A DNA stretch of 64,000 nt from the NCBI GenBank assembly GCA_947246015.1, contig CAMXQE010000010.1, positions 32,305 through 96,304 of the forward strand. Direction: 5' to 3'. How positions within the stretch are numbered: the first letter of the stretch is position 1; the number at the start of each line of letters is the position of its first letter. The position numbers and the translations under genes are program-made. This DNA comes from an uncultured Lachnospiraceae bacterium. GTDB lineage: Bacteria > Bacillota > Clostridia > Lachnospirales > Lachnospiraceae. Shown in pieces: positions 9,384 to 19,467 of the stretch. The notes under the pieces were generated by a model. It was not told the DNA's origin, did not search any database, and saw only the letters and a program-made list of their open reading frames with translations.

Positions 9384-9557
9384 ATGGAGGTAAGACTGCA
9401 AAGCGGCAAGCTGATTCTTGTGGAAGCGGACAGGCTGGACGAAATATGGAAACTGCGTGGATTCCTGACAGAAGATGAGATGGCGCAGCTGGAAGACGCA
9501 GTGAAAAGGTTTGACAGAGAACATCCGGAAACATGGAATATTTCTACCTGCGGTTGA
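9384..9557 (+). CDS. Small protein of unknown function
   Basis: A 57-residue acidic, mostly helical small protein (MEVRLQSGKLILVEADRLDE at the N terminus). A GGGAAGG site 11 nt upstream of the ATG at 9384 supports this start; a GTG at 9375 is in frame but too close to that site. It lies about 115 nt before the XRE-PurM fusion. No family is recognised. Confidence 0.5.
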   Translation: MEVRLQSGKLILVEADRLDEIWKLRGFLTEDEMAQLEDAVKRFDREHPETWNISTCG

Positions 9558-9671
9558 AAAAAGCGTGCAGGTTCAATCAGACCGTTATTGTACGGGCGGC
9601 AGGCAGCAGGTTATGATAAGACAGAAAGAGGAAGTTTGGAATGAAGGAAGTTCGGAATGGAGGAGTCTAGA

Positions 9672-10940
9672 ATGGACAGCCGGAAAGTCGGAAGTTTTAT
9701 CATGGGAAAGAGGAAAGAAGCAGGATGGACACAGCAGCAGCTGGCAGATAAGTTATGCGTGTCTTTTCAGGCAGTCAGTAAGTGGGAGAATGGTTCGGCA
9801 TATCCCAACATTGAAATACTGCCGGATCTTGCTATGGCATTGAAAGTGTCGGTGGATGAGATACTGGAGGGAAAGGAAAAGCAGGAAACCGGTTTATCCT
9901 ACCGCAGCGCGGGAGTGGACATCGCATATACCGATACGATGAAACGGGAAATGGCGCGGCATTTGGAAACAAAGGACAGACGGGTGCTGAACGGGCTTGG
10001 CCCTTTTGCTTCTCTGTATGATATCCATTTTCCTGAAATAGAGAATCCCGTATTGGTGCTAAAGTCAGAAGAACCGGGTTCCAAACAGAAACTGGCAATG
10101 GAATATGGATATACGGAATCCATCTGCCATGACATGGTCAATCATCTGGTGAATGATATTGTGGTGATGGGAGCCAGGCCGCTGGCGGTTCTTGACACCA
10201 TTGTGTGCGGCAATGCGGAAAAGGACACAATCAGCACGCTGGTGAAGGGAATTGCGGAGGCATGTAAGGAAAATGAATGTTCATTAGTCGGCGGGGAAAC
10301 CTCCATTCAGCCTCAGGTAGTGGAAAAAGGCGTTTATGTGCTGACTTCCAGCATCGCGGGAATTGTGGAGAAAAGAGGGATAGTGGACGGTTCTGCCATC
10401 TGTCCGGGGGACAGTATCCTGGCGGTTGCATCCAATGGTCTGCATACCAATGGCTATTCGTTAGTAAGGCTGTTAATGGAAAAAAGCCCGCAGGTGAAAC
10501 TGGACAAAGTAGAGGGCATGACTTTCGTAGAGCAGATTATGAAACCCCATACACCGTATTATAAGGCGCTGAAAGATTTATTAAAAGAAAAGACTGCGGA
10601 CGGCGCTCCTTATATGGTTCATGGGATGGCGCATATCACAGGAGGGGGAATCGCAGGCAATCTGTGCAGAATCATACCGGACGGATTGTCAGCGCGGATA
10701 GAATTAGGAAACATAAAACTGCTTCCTATTTTTAAGTATATCAAAAGAAACGGAAAGGTAAGTGACGGGGAAATGCTGTCCACATTTAACTGCGGTGTGG
10801 GATTCATCCTGGTGGTACCTGCAAAATACCGCAATACGGTTATAAAGCATATGAGAGATTTTCATGACTGCTATGAGATTGGAGAAATAACAGAGGGAAC
10901 GGAGAAGGTGGAGTTTTACGGTCAGTTGGATTGGATTTAA
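9672..10940 (+). CDS. XRE helix-turn-helix fused to a PurM (AIR synthase)-like domain
   Basis: A 422-residue two-domain protein. Residues about 3-62 form an XRE/Cro helix-turn-helix (WTQQQLADKLCVSFQAVSKW) with the usual VDEIL end. After a short linker, residues 76-422 are a full-length PurM/AIR-synthase homologue: SYRSAGVDI (76-84), VNDIVVMGARPL, SLVGGETS, NGLHTNGYSLVR and AHITGGGIAGN. The conserved PurM loop SGTDGVGTK is replaced by KSEEPGSKQK (131-140), removing its Asp, so catalysis is doubtful and a ligand-sensing role is plausible. The start at 9672 is chosen for its GGAGGAG site and typical XRE N terminus; 9657 is possible. Confidence 0.85.
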   Translation: MDSRKVGSFIMGKRKEAGWTQQQLADKLCVSFQAVSKWENGSAYPNIEILPDLAMALKVSVDEILEGKEKQETGLSYRSAGVDIAYTDTMKREMARHLETKDRRVLNGLGPFASLYDIHFPEIENPVLVLKSEEPGSKQKLAMEYGYTESICHDMVNHLVNDIVVMGARPLAVLDTIVCGNAEKDTISTLVKGIAEACKENECSLVGGETSIQPQVVEKGVYVLTSSIAGIVEKRGIVDGSAICPGDSILAVASNGLHTNGYSLVRLLMEKSPQVKLDKVEGMTFVEQIMKPHTPYYKALKDLLKEKTADGAPYMVHGMAHITGGGIAGNLCRIIPDGLSARIELGNIKLLPIFKYIKRNGKVSDGEMLSTFNCGVGFILVVPAKYRNTVIKHMRDFHDCYEIGEITEGTEKVEFYGQLDWI

Positions 10941-10998
10941 GGCAGAACCATGAACTGTTAAAAAATTTAAAAAAAATTAAAAAAATGTAAAAAACTGC

Positions 10999-11027
10999 TT
11001 GCAATTCCCAAAAACTTCATGTATACT
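10999..11027 (+). promoter_or_regulatory. sigma-A promoter of the S10 operon
   Basis: TTGCAA (10999-11004), a 17-nt spacer and TATACT (11022-11027), preceded by an A/T tract (10957-10991) that could serve as an UP element. It would start RNA near 11034, about 400 nt before rpsJ. Confidence 0.85.
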
Positions 11028-11033
11028 AACAAA

Positions 11034-11433
11034 TGCTGTGGCATGATAGCAATGAAGCGTGAGGTTGCTTTTGGAGAAAAACAATAATCTTCAAAAGGTT
11101 TTCCGTGGAGCGAATGTCAAGAACCAACAGAAGTTGGTAAGACCGGGAACGGTGGTATCACCGGGAAAATCCTGGTTTTGGAAACTGACGACAAGTCACT
11201 GTACAGACAATGAGATTACTGAACGTCGGCATGGATGTGGGAAACGATACATGGATGCCGGTAATGTAGTAACGGTGTGTGAGGAATTGCAGGCGGGTTA
11301 TGCCGCAGATTCTGCCAGCCGGTTCGGGATAATGCATGGGTCATGTGAACGAACAGGACACACACGGGAGAGTGTACAGTCACCGCTTGTCGTACTTAAG
11401 GGTAAAAAGTGCGAAAAGGAGGCGACTTTTTTT
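11034..11433 (+). promoter_or_regulatory. Long S10-operon leader ending in a hairpin that presents the ribosome site
   Basis: A 400-nt untranslated leader without a convincing gene. It holds several stems, for example CGGCAT/ATGCCG around 11227-11262. Its end is notable: AAAAAGTGCG (11404-11413) pairs with CGACTTTTT (11423-11431) with one bulged G, leaving the loop AAAAGGAGG (11414-11422) that is the ribosome-binding site of rpsJ. The stem is followed by further T, so it also resembles a terminator. Ribosomal feedback through such leaders is known for S10 operons (L4 in E. coli); here the regulator is not established. Confidence 0.6.
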
Positions 11434-11751
11434 ATGGCAAGTCAGGTAATGAGAATTACATTAAAAGCTTATGACCATCACTTAGTGGATGCATCTGCCA
11501 AAAAAATCATCGAAACAGTTAAGAAGAACGGATCACAGGTGAGCGGACCGGTGCCTCTTCCGACCAAGAAGGAAGTGGTTACGATTTTAAGGGCGGTTCA
11601 CAAGTACAAAGATTCCAGGGAACAGTTCGAGCAGAGAACCCACAAGAGACTGATTGATATCATTACACCGACACCCAAGACGGTTGATGCTTTGCAGAGA
11701 CTGGAGATGCCGGCCGGTGTGTATATCGACATCAAAATGAAAAACAAATAA
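11434..11751 (+). CDS. rpsJ: 30S ribosomal protein S10
   Basis: A 105-residue protein of the 30S head; with NusB it also takes part in antitermination. The sequence is clearly S10 ([32 protein letters not shown] and the closing [11 protein letters not shown]). The ATG at 11434 sits 11 nt after AGGAGG; the frame extends upstream to 11059 only because the leader has no in-frame stop. It opens the S10 operon, separated from rplC by a 100-nt spacer that can fold (ACCCCT near 11753 with AGGGGC near 11813). Confidence 0.97.
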   Translation: MASQVMRITLKAYDHHLVDASAKKIIETVKKNGSQVSGPVPLPTKKEVVTILRAVHKYKDSREQFEQRTHKRLIDIITPTPKTVDALQRLEMPAGVYIDIKMKNK

Positions 11752-11851
11752 GACCCCTACTAGTATGCAAAGCCCGGAAAACGGAGCCGGTACCACACCG
11801 GGGACGGTTTGGAGGGGCTAGGCCGCTGTAGAACAGACAGGAGGTAAAAGA

Positions 11852-12529
11852 ATGAAAAAAGGTATTTTGGCGACGAAAGTCGGAATGACGCAAATCTTCA
11901 ATGAAGACGGCACCCTGATTCCGGTAACGGTGCTTCAGGCAGGCCCCTGCGTGGTAACACAGATTAAAACCGTGGAAAATGACGGTTACAAGGCAGTGCA
12001 GGTCGGCTATGTAGATAAAAAGGAGAGAATTGTCAATAAAGACAAGGGCGGAAAGAAAGAAGTATGCCACAGACATGGCGTAAACAAACCGCTGAAAGGC
12101 CACTTTGATAAGTCCGGGGTTTCCTGCAAGAGATATGTCAGGGAGTTCAAATTTGAAAATGCAGAGGAGTATGCACTGGGCAATGAGATTAAAGCCGATA
12201 TCTTTGCGGCGGGAGATAAAGTGGATGCATCCGCTATCTCAAAGGGAAAAGGATTCCAGGGAGCAATTAAGAGACATGGACAGCACAGAGGCCCCATGAC
12301 GCACGGTTCCAAATTCCACCGCCATCAGGGTTCCAACGGCGCCTGCTCTTCACCGAGCCGTGTATTTAAAGGTAAAGGAATGCCTGGACATATGGGCTGC
12401 GTAAAAGTTACCGTTCAGAACCTTGAAGTAGTAAGGGTGGATGCAGAGAAAAACCTGCTGCTTGTAAAAGGAGCGGTTCCGGGACCGAAAAAAGCTTTAG
12501 TGACAATAAAAGAAACCGTTAAGGCTTAA
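11852..12529 (+). CDS. rplC: 50S ribosomal protein L3
   Basis: A 225-residue early-assembly protein at the 3' part of 23S rRNA whose loop reaches toward the peptidyl transferase centre. It begins [20 protein letters not shown] and contains the typical [13 protein letters not shown] and GMPGHMG stretches of the central extension. ACAGGAGGT precedes the start. Second gene of the S10 operon. Confidence 0.97.
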   Translation: MKKGILATKVGMTQIFNEDGTLIPVTVLQAGPCVVTQIKTVENDGYKAVQVGYVDKKERIVNKDKGGKKEVCHRHGVNKPLKGHFDKSGVSCKRYVREFKFENAEEYALGNEIKADIFAAGDKVDASAISKGKGFQGAIKRHGQHRGPMTHGSKFHRHQGSNGACSSPSRVFKGKGMPGHMGCVKVTVQNLEVVRVDAEKNLLLVKGAVPGPKKALVTIKETVKA

Positions 12530-12560
12530 GCCTTGGGCGGGCGAAAGGAGGACCATTCAG

Positions 12561-13217
12561 ATGGCAAACGTATCTGTTTATAATATGGAAGGCAAAGAAG
12601 TCGGTACGATTGATTTAAACGATGCGGTATTCGGTGTTGAAGTGAATGAACATCTGGTACACATGGCAGTCGTACAACAGCTTGCAAATAATCGTCAGGG
12701 AACGCAGAAAGCAAAGACACGTTCCGAAGTATCCGGCGGCGGAAGAAAGCCCTGGAGACAGAAAGGCACGGGTCATGCAAGGCAGGGTTCGACAAGGGCT
12801 CCCCAGTGGAAGGGCGGCGGCGTGGTATTCGCTCCCGTACCGAGGGACTATTCGTTCAAGTTGAACCGGAAGGAAAAACAGGCAGCGCTCAAATCTGCAT
12901 TAACAAGCAGGGTTCAGGGCAACAAACTGATTGTTTTGGACGAATTGAAGCTGGACGCAATCAAGACAAAGGATTTCAAGAAAGTCCTTGATAATCTGAA
13001 CGTGAACAAGGCGTTGGTAGTAACAGGAACCATTGACCAGAACGTAATCTGCTCGGCAAGGAATCTTCCTAAAGTGCATACTTCCTATGTGGCAATTGAG
13101 GCGGCAGGGGAAGCAAAGGAAGTTAAGAGCACAATCAACGTATATGATATCATGAAATACGATACCGTGGTACTGACAAAGGACGCAATAGCAAATATCG
13201 AGGAGGTGTACGCATAA
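12561..13217 (+). CDS. rplD: 50S ribosomal protein L4
   Basis: A 218-residue protein (L4/L1e family) whose extended loop lines the exit tunnel. Conserved segments: [32 protein letters not shown] and the C-terminal [23 protein letters not shown] precedes the ATG. L4 is the autoregulator of the S10 operon in E. coli; whether it acts on the leader found here is not known. Its stop overlaps the rplW start by one base. Confidence 0.97.
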   Translation: MANVSVYNMEGKEVGTIDLNDAVFGVEVNEHLVHMAVVQQLANNRQGTQKAKTRSEVSGGGRKPWRQKGTGHARQGSTRAPQWKGGGVVFAPVPRDYSFKLNRKEKQAALKSALTSRVQGNKLIVLDELKLDAIKTKDFKKVLDNLNVNKALVVTGTIDQNVICSARNLPKVHTSYVAIEAAGEAKEVKSTINVYDIMKYDTVVLTKDAIANIEEVYA

Positions 13218-13516
13218 TGGCAGCAATCCAATATTATGATGTAATCCTCAAACCGGTTATTACCGAGAAGAGTATGGCTGGTATGAGCGAAAAGAAATAT
13301 ACATTTTTGGTTCATACGGAAGCAAATAAGACACAGATTAAAGAAGCTGTTGAGAAAATGTTCGAAGGAACAAAAGTAAAGAAAGTCAACACCATGAATA
13401 TGGACGGAAAAGTAAAAAGACGTGGAATGACTTACGGAAGAACAGCCAAAGTGAAAAAAGCGATTGTGCAGCTTACAGAGGACAGCAAGGATATTGAAAT
13501 CTTTGCAGGACTTTAA
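13217..13516 (+). CDS. rplW: 50S ribosomal protein L23
   Basis: A 99-residue protein at the tunnel exit, docking site for trigger factor and SRP. It shows the family segments [28 protein letters not shown] and [11 protein letters not shown]. The start overlaps the last base of rplD (TAATG), and an AGGAGG lies inside the end of rplD, so translation is coupled. Confidence 0.96.
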   Translation: MAAIQYYDVILKPVITEKSMAGMSEKKYTFLVHTEANKTQIKEAVEKMFEGTKVKKVNTMNMDGKVKRRGMTYGRTAKVKKAIVQLTEDSKDIEIFAGL

Positions 13517-13574
13517 TAAATGAATGTATGCGGTTTAAGAACCGCGCAAAACCAGAAGTAAAGGAGAAAGAACC

Positions 13575-14417
13575 ATGGGAATAAAGACATATAACCCATA
13601 TACACCTTCCAGAAGAAACATGACCGGTTCCGATTTTTCTGAAATAACAAAGAGTACTCCTGAAAAGTCTCTCTGCGTTTCCTTAAAGAAGAATGCGGGC
13701 CGTAATAATCAGGGTAAAATCACAGTAAGACACCGCGGGGGCGGCAACAAGAGAAAATACAGGTTGATTGATTTCAAGAGATTGAAAGACGGAATCCCTG
13801 CAAAAGTCATCGGAATCGAATATGATCCGAACAGAACGGCAAACATTGCATTAATCTGCTATGCAGACGGACAGAAAGCATATATCATTGCTCCGGAAGG
13901 ACTGAAGGACGGAATGACGGTCATGAACGGACCGGAAGCCGAAGTAAGAATCGGCAACTGCCTGCCTTTATCCGAAATTCCGGTAGGTACTCAGGTACAC
14001 AATGTGGAACTGCATCCGGGCAAGGGCGGACAGCTGGTTCGTTCAGCAGGAAACAGTGCACAGCTGATGGCGAAGGAAGGAAAATATGCAACCTTGAGAC
14101 TTCCCTCCGGCGAAATGAGAATGGTGCCGATTGTCTGCAGGGCAACGGTTGGTATCGTAGGTAACGTTGATCATAGCCTTATCAATATCGGTAAAGCGGG
14201 ACGTAAGCGTCATATGGGTATCCGCCCGACTGTACGTGGTTCCGTTATGAACCCGAACGACCATCCGCACGGTGGTGGTGAAGGTAAGACCGGTATCGGA
14301 CGTCCGGGCCCGAGCACACCTTGGGGCAAACCCGCTCTTGGTTTGAAGACGCGTAAGAAGAAAAAAGCGTCCAACAAGATGATTGTAAGAAGAAGAGACG
14401 GAAGAACGATTAAATAA
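13575..14417 (+). CDS. rplB: 50S ribosomal protein L2
   Basis: A 280-residue core 50S protein needed for subunit association and peptidyl transferase assembly. Typical stretches are [33 protein letters not shown] and, near the C terminus, [20 protein letters not shown], the segment holding the conserved histidine. Normal length. AAAGGAGAAAG precedes the ATG. Confidence 0.98.
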   Translation: MGIKTYNPYTPSRRNMTGSDFSEITKSTPEKSLCVSLKKNAGRNNQGKITVRHRGGGNKRKYRLIDFKRLKDGIPAKVIGIEYDPNRTANIALICYADGQKAYIIAPEGLKDGMTVMNGPEAEVRIGNCLPLSEIPVGTQVHNVELHPGKGGQLVRSAGNSAQLMAKEGKYATLRLPSGEMRMVPIVCRATVGIVGNVDHSLINIGKAGRKRHMGIRPTVRGSVMNPNDHPHGGGEGKTGIGRPGPSTPWGKPALGLKTRKKKKASNKMIVRRRDGRTIK

Positions 14418-14431
14418 TAGGAGGAAGAAAA

Positions 14432-14713
14432 ATGGCTAGATCATTGAAAAAAGGACCGTTTGCAGATGCAAGCTTACTGAAAAAAGTAGATGCCATGAAT
14501 GCAGCAGGGCAGAAACAGGTGATTAAGACTTGGTCCCGCCGGTCTACAATTTTCCCTTCATTCGTGGGACATACGTTTGCGGTTCATGACGGAAGAAAAC
14601 ATGTGCCTGTATATGTAACGGAAGACATGGTTGGGCATAAACTCGGTGAGTTCGTTGCAACGAGAACTTACAGGGGACATGGAAAAGACGAAAAGAAATC
14701 AAAAGTCAGATAG
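14432..14713 (+). CDS. rpsS: 30S ribosomal protein S19
   Basis: A 93-residue head protein that forms a complex with S13 and binds 16S rRNA. It begins [20 protein letters not shown] and contains [20 protein letters not shown]. It lies 14 nt after rplB with a strong AGGAGGAAG site. Confidence 0.97.
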   Translation: MARSLKKGPFADASLLKKVDAMNAAGQKQVIKTWSRRSTIFPSFVGHTFAVHDGRKHVPVYVTEDMVGHKLGEFVATRTYRGHGKDEKKSKVR

Positions 14714-14715
14714 CA

Positions 14716-14760
14716 GCACGTCCGTAAACGGACGTGCAGAAGAATGACGTTTGTCATTCT
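14716..14760 (+). other. Two consecutive intra-operon hairpins
   Basis: GCACGTCCG/CGGACGTGC (14716-14737, loop TAAA) and AGAATGAC/GTCATTCT (14741-14760) sit between rpsS and rplV. No T-run follows, so these look like RNA-processing or stability elements rather than terminators. Confidence 0.6.
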
Positions 14761-14818
14761 TCCCATGAATGTTTAGGAAAACAACGGATGTGTGGAAGTT
14801 GGAAGGAGGAGCAAAGAA

Positions 14819-15223
14819 ATGGCAAAAGGACATAGAAGCCAGATAAAGAGAGAAAGAAATGCGCAGAAAGATGTCAGACCTTCAGCTAAGTTATCTTACG
14901 CTAGGATTTCTGTTCAGAAAGCATGTTTCGTTCTCGATGCCATAAGAGGCAAAGATGTGAATACAGCGCTTGCTATTTTGGAATATAATCCGAGGTATGC
15001 TTCAGGCGTGATTAAGAAATTGTTGGAATCAGCGATTGCAAATGCTGAATATAAATACAGTCAGGATCCGACTAAGTACCCGAATCCGGATAACCTTTAT
15101 ATAGCGGAGTGCTTTGCGAATAAAGGACCTACCATGAAGAGAGTAAGACCGAGGGCACAGGGAAGGGCTTATAGAATCGAAAAGAGAATGAGCCATATCA
15201 CGGTAGTCCTCGATGCTAAGTAG
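14819..15223 (+). CDS. rplV: 50S ribosomal protein L22
   Basis: A 134-residue protein whose beta-hairpin lines the exit tunnel and is a site of macrolide resistance. It has VRPSAKLSYARISVQKACFV, the helix around LLESAIANAEYKY and the end RAYRIEKRMSHITVVL. The ATG at 14819 has GGAAGGAGG upstream; the GTG at 14792 that lengthens the frame lies before that site and is rejected. Confidence 0.96.
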   Translation: MAKGHRSQIKRERNAQKDVRPSAKLSYARISVQKACFVLDAIRGKDVNTALAILEYNPRYASGVIKKLLESAIANAEYKYSQDPTKYPNPDNLYIAECFANKGPTMKRVRPRAQGRAYRIEKRMSHITVVLDAK

Positions 15224-15249
15224 ACAATATCTCGCTAAAGCGGGCAGAA

Positions 15250-15269
15250 ATACTTCACGAATGAAGTAT
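15250..15269 (+). other. Intra-operon hairpin before rpsC
   Basis: ATACTTCA/TGAAGTAT with a CGAA loop lies 27 nt before rpsC. Like the pair before rplV it lacks a T-run, so it may protect or process the polycistronic RNA. Confidence 0.55.
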
Positions 15270-15296
15270 GGATGAAGAAAGGAGAAATTAGAGTTA

Positions 15297-15974
15297 ATGG
15301 GACAGAAAGTTAATCCTCACGGCTTGAGAGTCGGCATTATTAAAGATTGGGATTCGAAATGGTATGCTGATGCTGAGTTTTCAGATTTTCTGGTAGAAGA
15401 TTACAACATCAGAAAATTTCTTAAGAAAAAATTATACAGTGCCGGAGTTTCCAAAATAGAAATCGAAAGGGCTTCCGACAGGATAAAAGTGATTATCTAC
15501 ACAGCAAAACCGGGTGTTGTTATCGGTAAAGGCGGTGCGGAAATCGAAGTGACCAAGAAAGAACTTTCCAAACTTACGGATAAGAAAGTTCTGGTAGATA
15601 TCAAAGAGATTAAGAGACCTGACAGGGATGCGCAGCTGGTTGCTGAAAATATTGCACAGCAGCTGGAGAACCGTGTATCTTTCAGACGTGCCATGAAATC
15701 CTGCATGGGCAGGACAATGAAGGCCGGAGCGCTGGGAATCAAGACTTCCTGCTCAGGACGTCTCGGCGGAGCAGATATGGCCCGTACAGAGTTTTACAGT
15801 GAGGGAACCATCCCGCTTCAGACATTGAGAGCGGATATTGATTATGGTTTCGCGGAAGCGGACACAACCTACGGTAAAGTAGGCGTAAAAGTATGGATTT
15901 ACAAGGGTGAAGTACTTCCTACTAAGAACAAAAACGAAGAAAAAGCATCTTCGGAGGAAGGGAGCGATAAATAA
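15297..15974 (+). CDS. rpsC: 30S ribosomal protein S3
   Basis: A 225-residue protein of the 30S head and mRNA entry channel, with helicase activity. It shows [20 protein letters not shown], a KH domain with [10 protein letters not shown] and the C-terminal segment [20 protein letters not shown]. The Lys/Glu-rich tail is typical. Its stop overlaps the rplP start (TAATG). Confidence 0.97.
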   Translation: MGQKVNPHGLRVGIIKDWDSKWYADAEFSDFLVEDYNIRKFLKKKLYSAGVSKIEIERASDRIKVIIYTAKPGVVIGKGGAEIEVTKKELSKLTDKKVLVDIKEIKRPDRDAQLVAENIAQQLENRVSFRRAMKSCMGRTMKAGALGIKTSCSGRLGGADMARTEFYSEGTIPLQTLRADIDYGFAEADTTYGKVGVKVWIYKGEVLPTKNKNEEKASSEEGSDK

Positions 15975-16411
15975 TGTTAATGCCTAAGAGAGTAAAACGT
16001 CGTAAACAATTCCGTGGCTCCATGGCTGGAAAAGCAAGCCGTGGCAATACAATTACTTACGGTGAGTACGGTATTGTAGCATTAGAGCCTTGTTGGATTC
16101 GTTCCAACCAGATAGAAGCGGCCCGTGTCGCTATGACACGTTATATCAAGCGTGGCGGTAAGGTTTGGATTAAAATCTTCCCCGACAAGCCTGTAACGGC
16201 AAAACCGGCGGAAACACGTATGGGTTCCGGTAAAGGTACTTTGGAATACTGGGTAGCAGTTGTTAAGCCGGGACGCGTAATGTTTGAGATTGCAGGGGTT
16301 TCGGAAGAGGTTGCAAAAGAAGCATTGCGTCTTGCAACACATAAGCTTCCATGTAAATGTAAAATTGTTTCAAAAGCAGACTTGGAAGGCGGTGTATCAA
16401 ATGAAAACTAA
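15974..16411 (+). CDS. rplP: 50S ribosomal protein L16
   Basis: A 145-residue protein at the A-site side of the 50S central protuberance, needed for tRNA accommodation. It begins [20 protein letters not shown] and includes [20 protein letters not shown] and [21 protein letters not shown] second ATG at 15980 is an alternative. The start shares a base with the rpsC stop. Confidence 0.97.
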   Translation: MLMPKRVKRRKQFRGSMAGKASRGNTITYGEYGIVALEPCWIRSNQIEAARVAMTRYIKRGGKVWIKIFPDKPVTAKPAETRMGSGKGTLEYWVAVVKPGRVMFEIAGVSEEVAKEALRLATHKLPCKCKIVSKADLEGGVSNEN

Positions 16412-16610
16412 GAAGTATGTAGAAGATTTAAAGACGAAATCAGCTGCAGAATTAGCACAGGAATTAGTAGCTGCTAAAAAAGAACTTTTCAATTTGAGAT
16501 TCCAGAACGCAACAAATCAGTTAGACAATACAGCCAGAATCAAAGAGGTAAGAAAGAACATTGCCCGTATTCAGACTGTCATTACACAGAAAGAAAAGGC
16601 TGCGCAGTAA
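16401..16610 (+). CDS. rpmC: 50S ribosomal protein L29
   Basis: A 69-residue two-helix protein near the tunnel exit, next to L23. [20 protein letters not shown] and [16 protein letters not shown] are typical. The ATG at 16401 lies 11 nt inside the rplP coding end, with GGAAGGCGG as ribosome site, so expression is coupled. Upstream in-frame codons belong to an alternative frame of rplP. Confidence 0.95.
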   Translation: MKTKKYVEDLKTKSAAELAQELVAAKKELFNLRFQNATNQLDNTARIKEVRKNIARIQTVITQKEKAAQ

Positions 16611-16665
16611 ATAAAAAGTTGCGATGCAGGCCATCCGGCCTGATTGTTAGAAAGGAGAATCAATC

Positions 16666-16920
16666 GTGGAAAGAAATTTGAGAAAGACACGTACTGGAAA
16701 AGTAACCAGTAATAAAATGGATAAAACAATTGTTGTTTCCATCGAGAACCATGTAAAGCATCCTCTTTACAATAAGATTGTGAAGAAAACCTACAAGCTG
16801 AAGGCACACGATGAGAACAATGAGTGCAATATCGGCGATACGGTAAAAGTAATGGAAACAAGGCCCTTGTCCAAAGATAAGAGATGGAGACTTGTGGAAG
16901 TTATTGAAAGGGCGAAATAA
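16666..16920 (+). CDS. rpsQ: 30S ribosomal protein S17
   Basis: An 84-residue OB-fold primary 16S-binding protein. It starts with GTG (AAAGGAG upstream) and reads [20 protein letters not shown], followed by [19 protein letters not shown] and the usual [14 protein letters not shown] end. A small CAGGCC/GGCCTG hairpin precedes it. Confidence 0.96.
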   Translation: MERNLRKTRTGKVTSNKMDKTIVVSIENHVKHPLYNKIVKKTYKLKAHDENNECNIGDTVKVMETRPLSKDKRWRLVEVIERAK

Positions 16921-16978
16921 GAGTGATATTTTGCCGCACGAAACGGAAAGTGGATGAAATATTGGAAGGAGAAATAGC

Positions 16979-17347
16979 ATGATTCAGCAAGAGACCAGAC
17001 TCAGGGTTGCTGATAACACAGGTGCAAAAGAACTTCTCTGCATCAGGGTTATGGGCGGCTCGACAAGAAGATATGCCCATATCGGCGATATCATCGTTGC
17101 CACTGTTAAAGATGCAACACCCGGCGGTGTTGTAAAAAAAGGTGACGTCGTAAAGGCTGTGGTAGTCCGTACTGTAAAGAGCACACGCCGTAAAGACGGT
17201 TCTTATATTAGATTTGACGAAAACGCTGCTGTTATTATCAAAGATGACAAGACTCCGAGAGGAACCCGTATTTTTGGACCAGTGGCAAGAGAGCTTCGTG
17301 AGAAACAGTTCATGAAAATCGTTTCTCTGGCTCCGGAAGTATTATAG
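16979..17347 (+). CDS. rplN: 50S ribosomal protein L14
   Basis: A 122-residue protein at the subunit interface (bridge B8). [20 protein letters not shown] is nearly the family consensus, and [20 protein letters not shown] closes it. TTGGAAGGAG precedes the ATG. Confidence 0.98.
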   Translation: MIQQETRLRVADNTGAKELLCIRVMGGSTRRYAHIGDIIVATVKDATPGGVVKKGDVVKAVVVRTVKSTRRKDGSYIRFDENAAVIIKDDKTPRGTRIFGPVARELREKQFMKIVSLAPEVL

Positions 17348-17359
17348 GGAGGTGCCGGA

Positions 17360-17671
17360 ATGTCTGCAATGAAAATAAAGAAGGGCGATACCGTAAAGGT
17401 AATTGCCGGTAAAGACAATGGAAAAGAAGGAAAAGTAGTTTCCGTGGATAAGAAAAACGGCAGAGTGCTCGTAGAAGGCATCAATATGATTACCAAACAT
17501 ACGAAGCCCTCGGCTGCGAATCAGAATGGCGGAATCGTTCAGAAGGAAGCCCCTATTGATATATCTAACGTAATGTATGTTCATGAAGGCAAGCCTACGA
17601 GAATTGGTTTCAGGATGGAAAACGATAAAAAAGTACGTTTTGCAAAATCAACAGGGAAAGTAATTGATTAA
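17360..17671 (+). CDS. rplX: 50S ribosomal protein L24
   Basis: A 103-residue assembly-initiator protein of the 50S subunit with an N-terminal KOW motif ([20 protein letters not shown]). AGGGAGGTG precedes the ATG, 12 nt after rplN. Confidence 0.97.
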   Translation: MSAMKIKKGDTVKVIAGKDNGKEGKVVSVDKKNGRVLVEGINMITKHTKPSAANQNGGIVQKEAPIDISNVMYVHEGKPTRIGFRMENDKKVRFAKSTGKVID

Positions 17672-17695
17672 TTCGAAGGAAGGAGGTCTAAACGC

Positions 17696-18235
17696 GTGAG
17701 CAGACTGAAAGATGTATATAAAAACGAGATCGTAGATGCTATGGTCAAAAAGTTTGGATATAAGAATGTTATGGAAGTGCCGAAGCTCGATAAAATTGTA
17801 ATTAATATGGGCGTTGGCGAAGCAAAGGAAAATGCAAAGGTTCTGGAATCCGCAGTGAAGGATTTGGAAACAATCACAGGTCAGAAAGCGGTTCTTACGA
17901 AAGCTAAGAATTCCATTGCTAATTTCAAAATCAGGGAAGGCATGCCGATTGGATGTAAGGTAACACTCCGCGGCGAGAAAATGTATGAATTTCTTGACCG
18001 CCTTGTAAATCTTGCATTGCCCCGTGTACGTGACTTTAGGGGCGTAAATCCCAATTCGTTCGACGGAAGGGGAAATTATGCGCTCGGTATTAAAGAGCAG
18101 CTTATCTTTCCCGAAATCGAATACGATAAGATTGACAAAGTAAGAGGTATGGACGTTATCTTTGTCACAACGGCAAAGACGGACGAAGAAGCACGTGAAT
18201 TATTGAGATTGTTCAACATGCCGTTTCAGAAATAA
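17696..18235 (+). CDS. rplE: 50S ribosomal protein L5
   Basis: A 179-residue 5S rRNA-binding protein of the central protuberance that contacts P-site tRNA. GTG start with AAGGAGGTC 6-8 nt upstream. Recognisable segments: [36 protein letters not shown] and [20 protein letters not shown]. Confidence 0.97.
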   Translation: MSRLKDVYKNEIVDAMVKKFGYKNVMEVPKLDKIVINMGVGEAKENAKVLESAVKDLETITGQKAVLTKAKNSIANFKIREGMPIGCKVTLRGEKMYEFLDRLVNLALPRVRDFRGVNPNSFDGRGNYALGIKEQLIFPEIEYDKIDKVRGMDVIFVTTAKTDEEARELLRLFNMPFQK

Positions 18236-18249
18236 GAGGAGGTAAATTC

Positions 18250-18435
18250 ATGGCTAAGACAGCAATGAAAATTAAACAGCAGCGCAAACCCAAGTTCTCT
18301 ACAAGAGAATATAACCGTTGCAGAATTTGTGGTCGTCCACATGCTTATTTAAGAAAATACGGAATTTGCAGAATTTGCTTCCGTGAGTTAGCATACAAAG
18401 GACAGATTCCCGGTGTGAAAAAAGCAAGCTGGTAA
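18250..18435 (+). CDS. rpsZ: 30S ribosomal protein S14, zinc-binding type
   Basis: A 61-residue S14 of the short C+ type with a zinc site formed by Cys24, Cys27, Cys40 and Cys43 (CRIC and CRIC). This type is usual in Firmicutes and is sometimes backed up by a zinc-independent paralogue under zinc limitation; none is seen in this window. AAGAGGAGG precedes the ATG. Confidence 0.96.
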   Translation: MAKTAMKIKQQRKPKFSTREYNRCRICGRPHAYLRKYGICRICFRELAYKGQIPGVKKASW

Positions 18436-18463
18436 GGCGAATATGATAAGGAGGAACTAATTC

Positions 18464-18865
18464 ATGACAATGAGTGATCCGATTGCAGATATGCTTACAA
18501 GAATCCGTAATGCAAATACTGCAAAACATGATACCGTAGATGTTCCGTCTTCTAAGATGAAACTGGCAATCGCACAGATTCTTTTAGACGAGGGATATAT
18601 TAAGAAATTTGATATAATTGAGGATGGAAGTTTCAAGACAATCCGCATTACCTTAAAATACGGTGCGGATAAGAATGAAAAGATGCTTACGGGCCTTAAG
18701 AGGATTTCCAAACCGGGACTCCGCGTATATGCCGGTAAAGAAGAACTTCCGAAGGTTCTGGGCGGACTTGGTGTTGCAATCATTTCCACAAATCAGGGCG
18801 TTATAACGGACAAAAAAGCCAGGGAACTTCAGGTAGGCGGCGAAGTTCTGGCTTTCATATGGTAA
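18464..18865 (+). CDS. rpsH: 30S ribosomal protein S8
   Basis: A 133-residue primary 16S-binding protein, translational regulator of the spc operon in E. coli. [20 protein letters not shown] and the C-terminal [20 protein letters not shown] are diagnostic. AAGGAGG precedes it. Confidence 0.97.
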   Translation: MTMSDPIADMLTRIRNANTAKHDTVDVPSSKMKLAIAQILLDEGYIKKFDIIEDGSFKTIRITLKYGADKNEKMLTGLKRISKPGLRVYAGKEELPKVLGGLGVAIISTNQGVITDKKARELQVGGEVLAFIW

Positions 18866-18907
18866 AAAGAGTCTGCAATATATACACAAATAATAGGAGG
18901 TACGGGC

Positions 18908-19450
18908 ATGTCACGTATAGGAAGGATGCCAATCGCGGTTCCGGCGGGTGTTACCGTGGATATCGCAGAAAATAACAAAGTGACTGTAAAAGGTCCTAAA
19001 GGAACACTGGAAAGAGTGCTTCCCGTAGAAATGGAAATCAAGCTGGAGGGAGCAGAAATCGTTGTTTCAAGACCTAACGATTTGAAGAGAATGAAGTCTC
19101 TTCACGGACTTACAAGAACCTTAATCAACAATATGGTAGTCGGCGTTACGAACGGTTATGAAAAGAAACTGGAAGTAAACGGCGTTGGTTACAGGGCAGC
19201 AAAGTCAGGCAAGAAACTGACTTTATCTTTGGGATATTCCCATCCGGTAGAGATGGAAGATCCGGAAGGAATCGAAACAGTAGTTGAAGGACAGAATGTC
19301 ATTATCGTAAAAGGCATTGATAAAGAAAAAGTTGGCCAATTCGCAGCTGAAATCAGAGATAAGAGAAGACCGGAGCCTTATAAGGGCAAGGGTATCAAAT
19401 ATGCTGATGAAACGATCAGACGTAAAGTTGGTAAGACTGGTAAGAAATAG
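18908..19450 (+). CDS. rplF: 50S ribosomal protein L6
   Basis: A 180-residue protein at the base of the L7/L12 stalk near the factor-binding site. [19 protein letters not shown] and the C-terminal signature [19 protein letters not shown] are clear. Preceded by TAGGAGGT. Confidence 0.97.
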   Translation: MSRIGRMPIAVPAGVTVDIAENNKVTVKGPKGTLERVLPVEMEIKLEGAEIVVSRPNDLKRMKSLHGLTRTLINNMVVGVTNGYEKKLEVNGVGYRAAKSGKKLTLSLGYSHPVEMEDPEGIETVVEGQNVIIVKGIDKEKVGQFAAEIRDKRRPEPYKGKGIKYADETIRRKVGKTGKK

Positions 19451-19467
19451 ATAAGGAGAGTGTAAAA

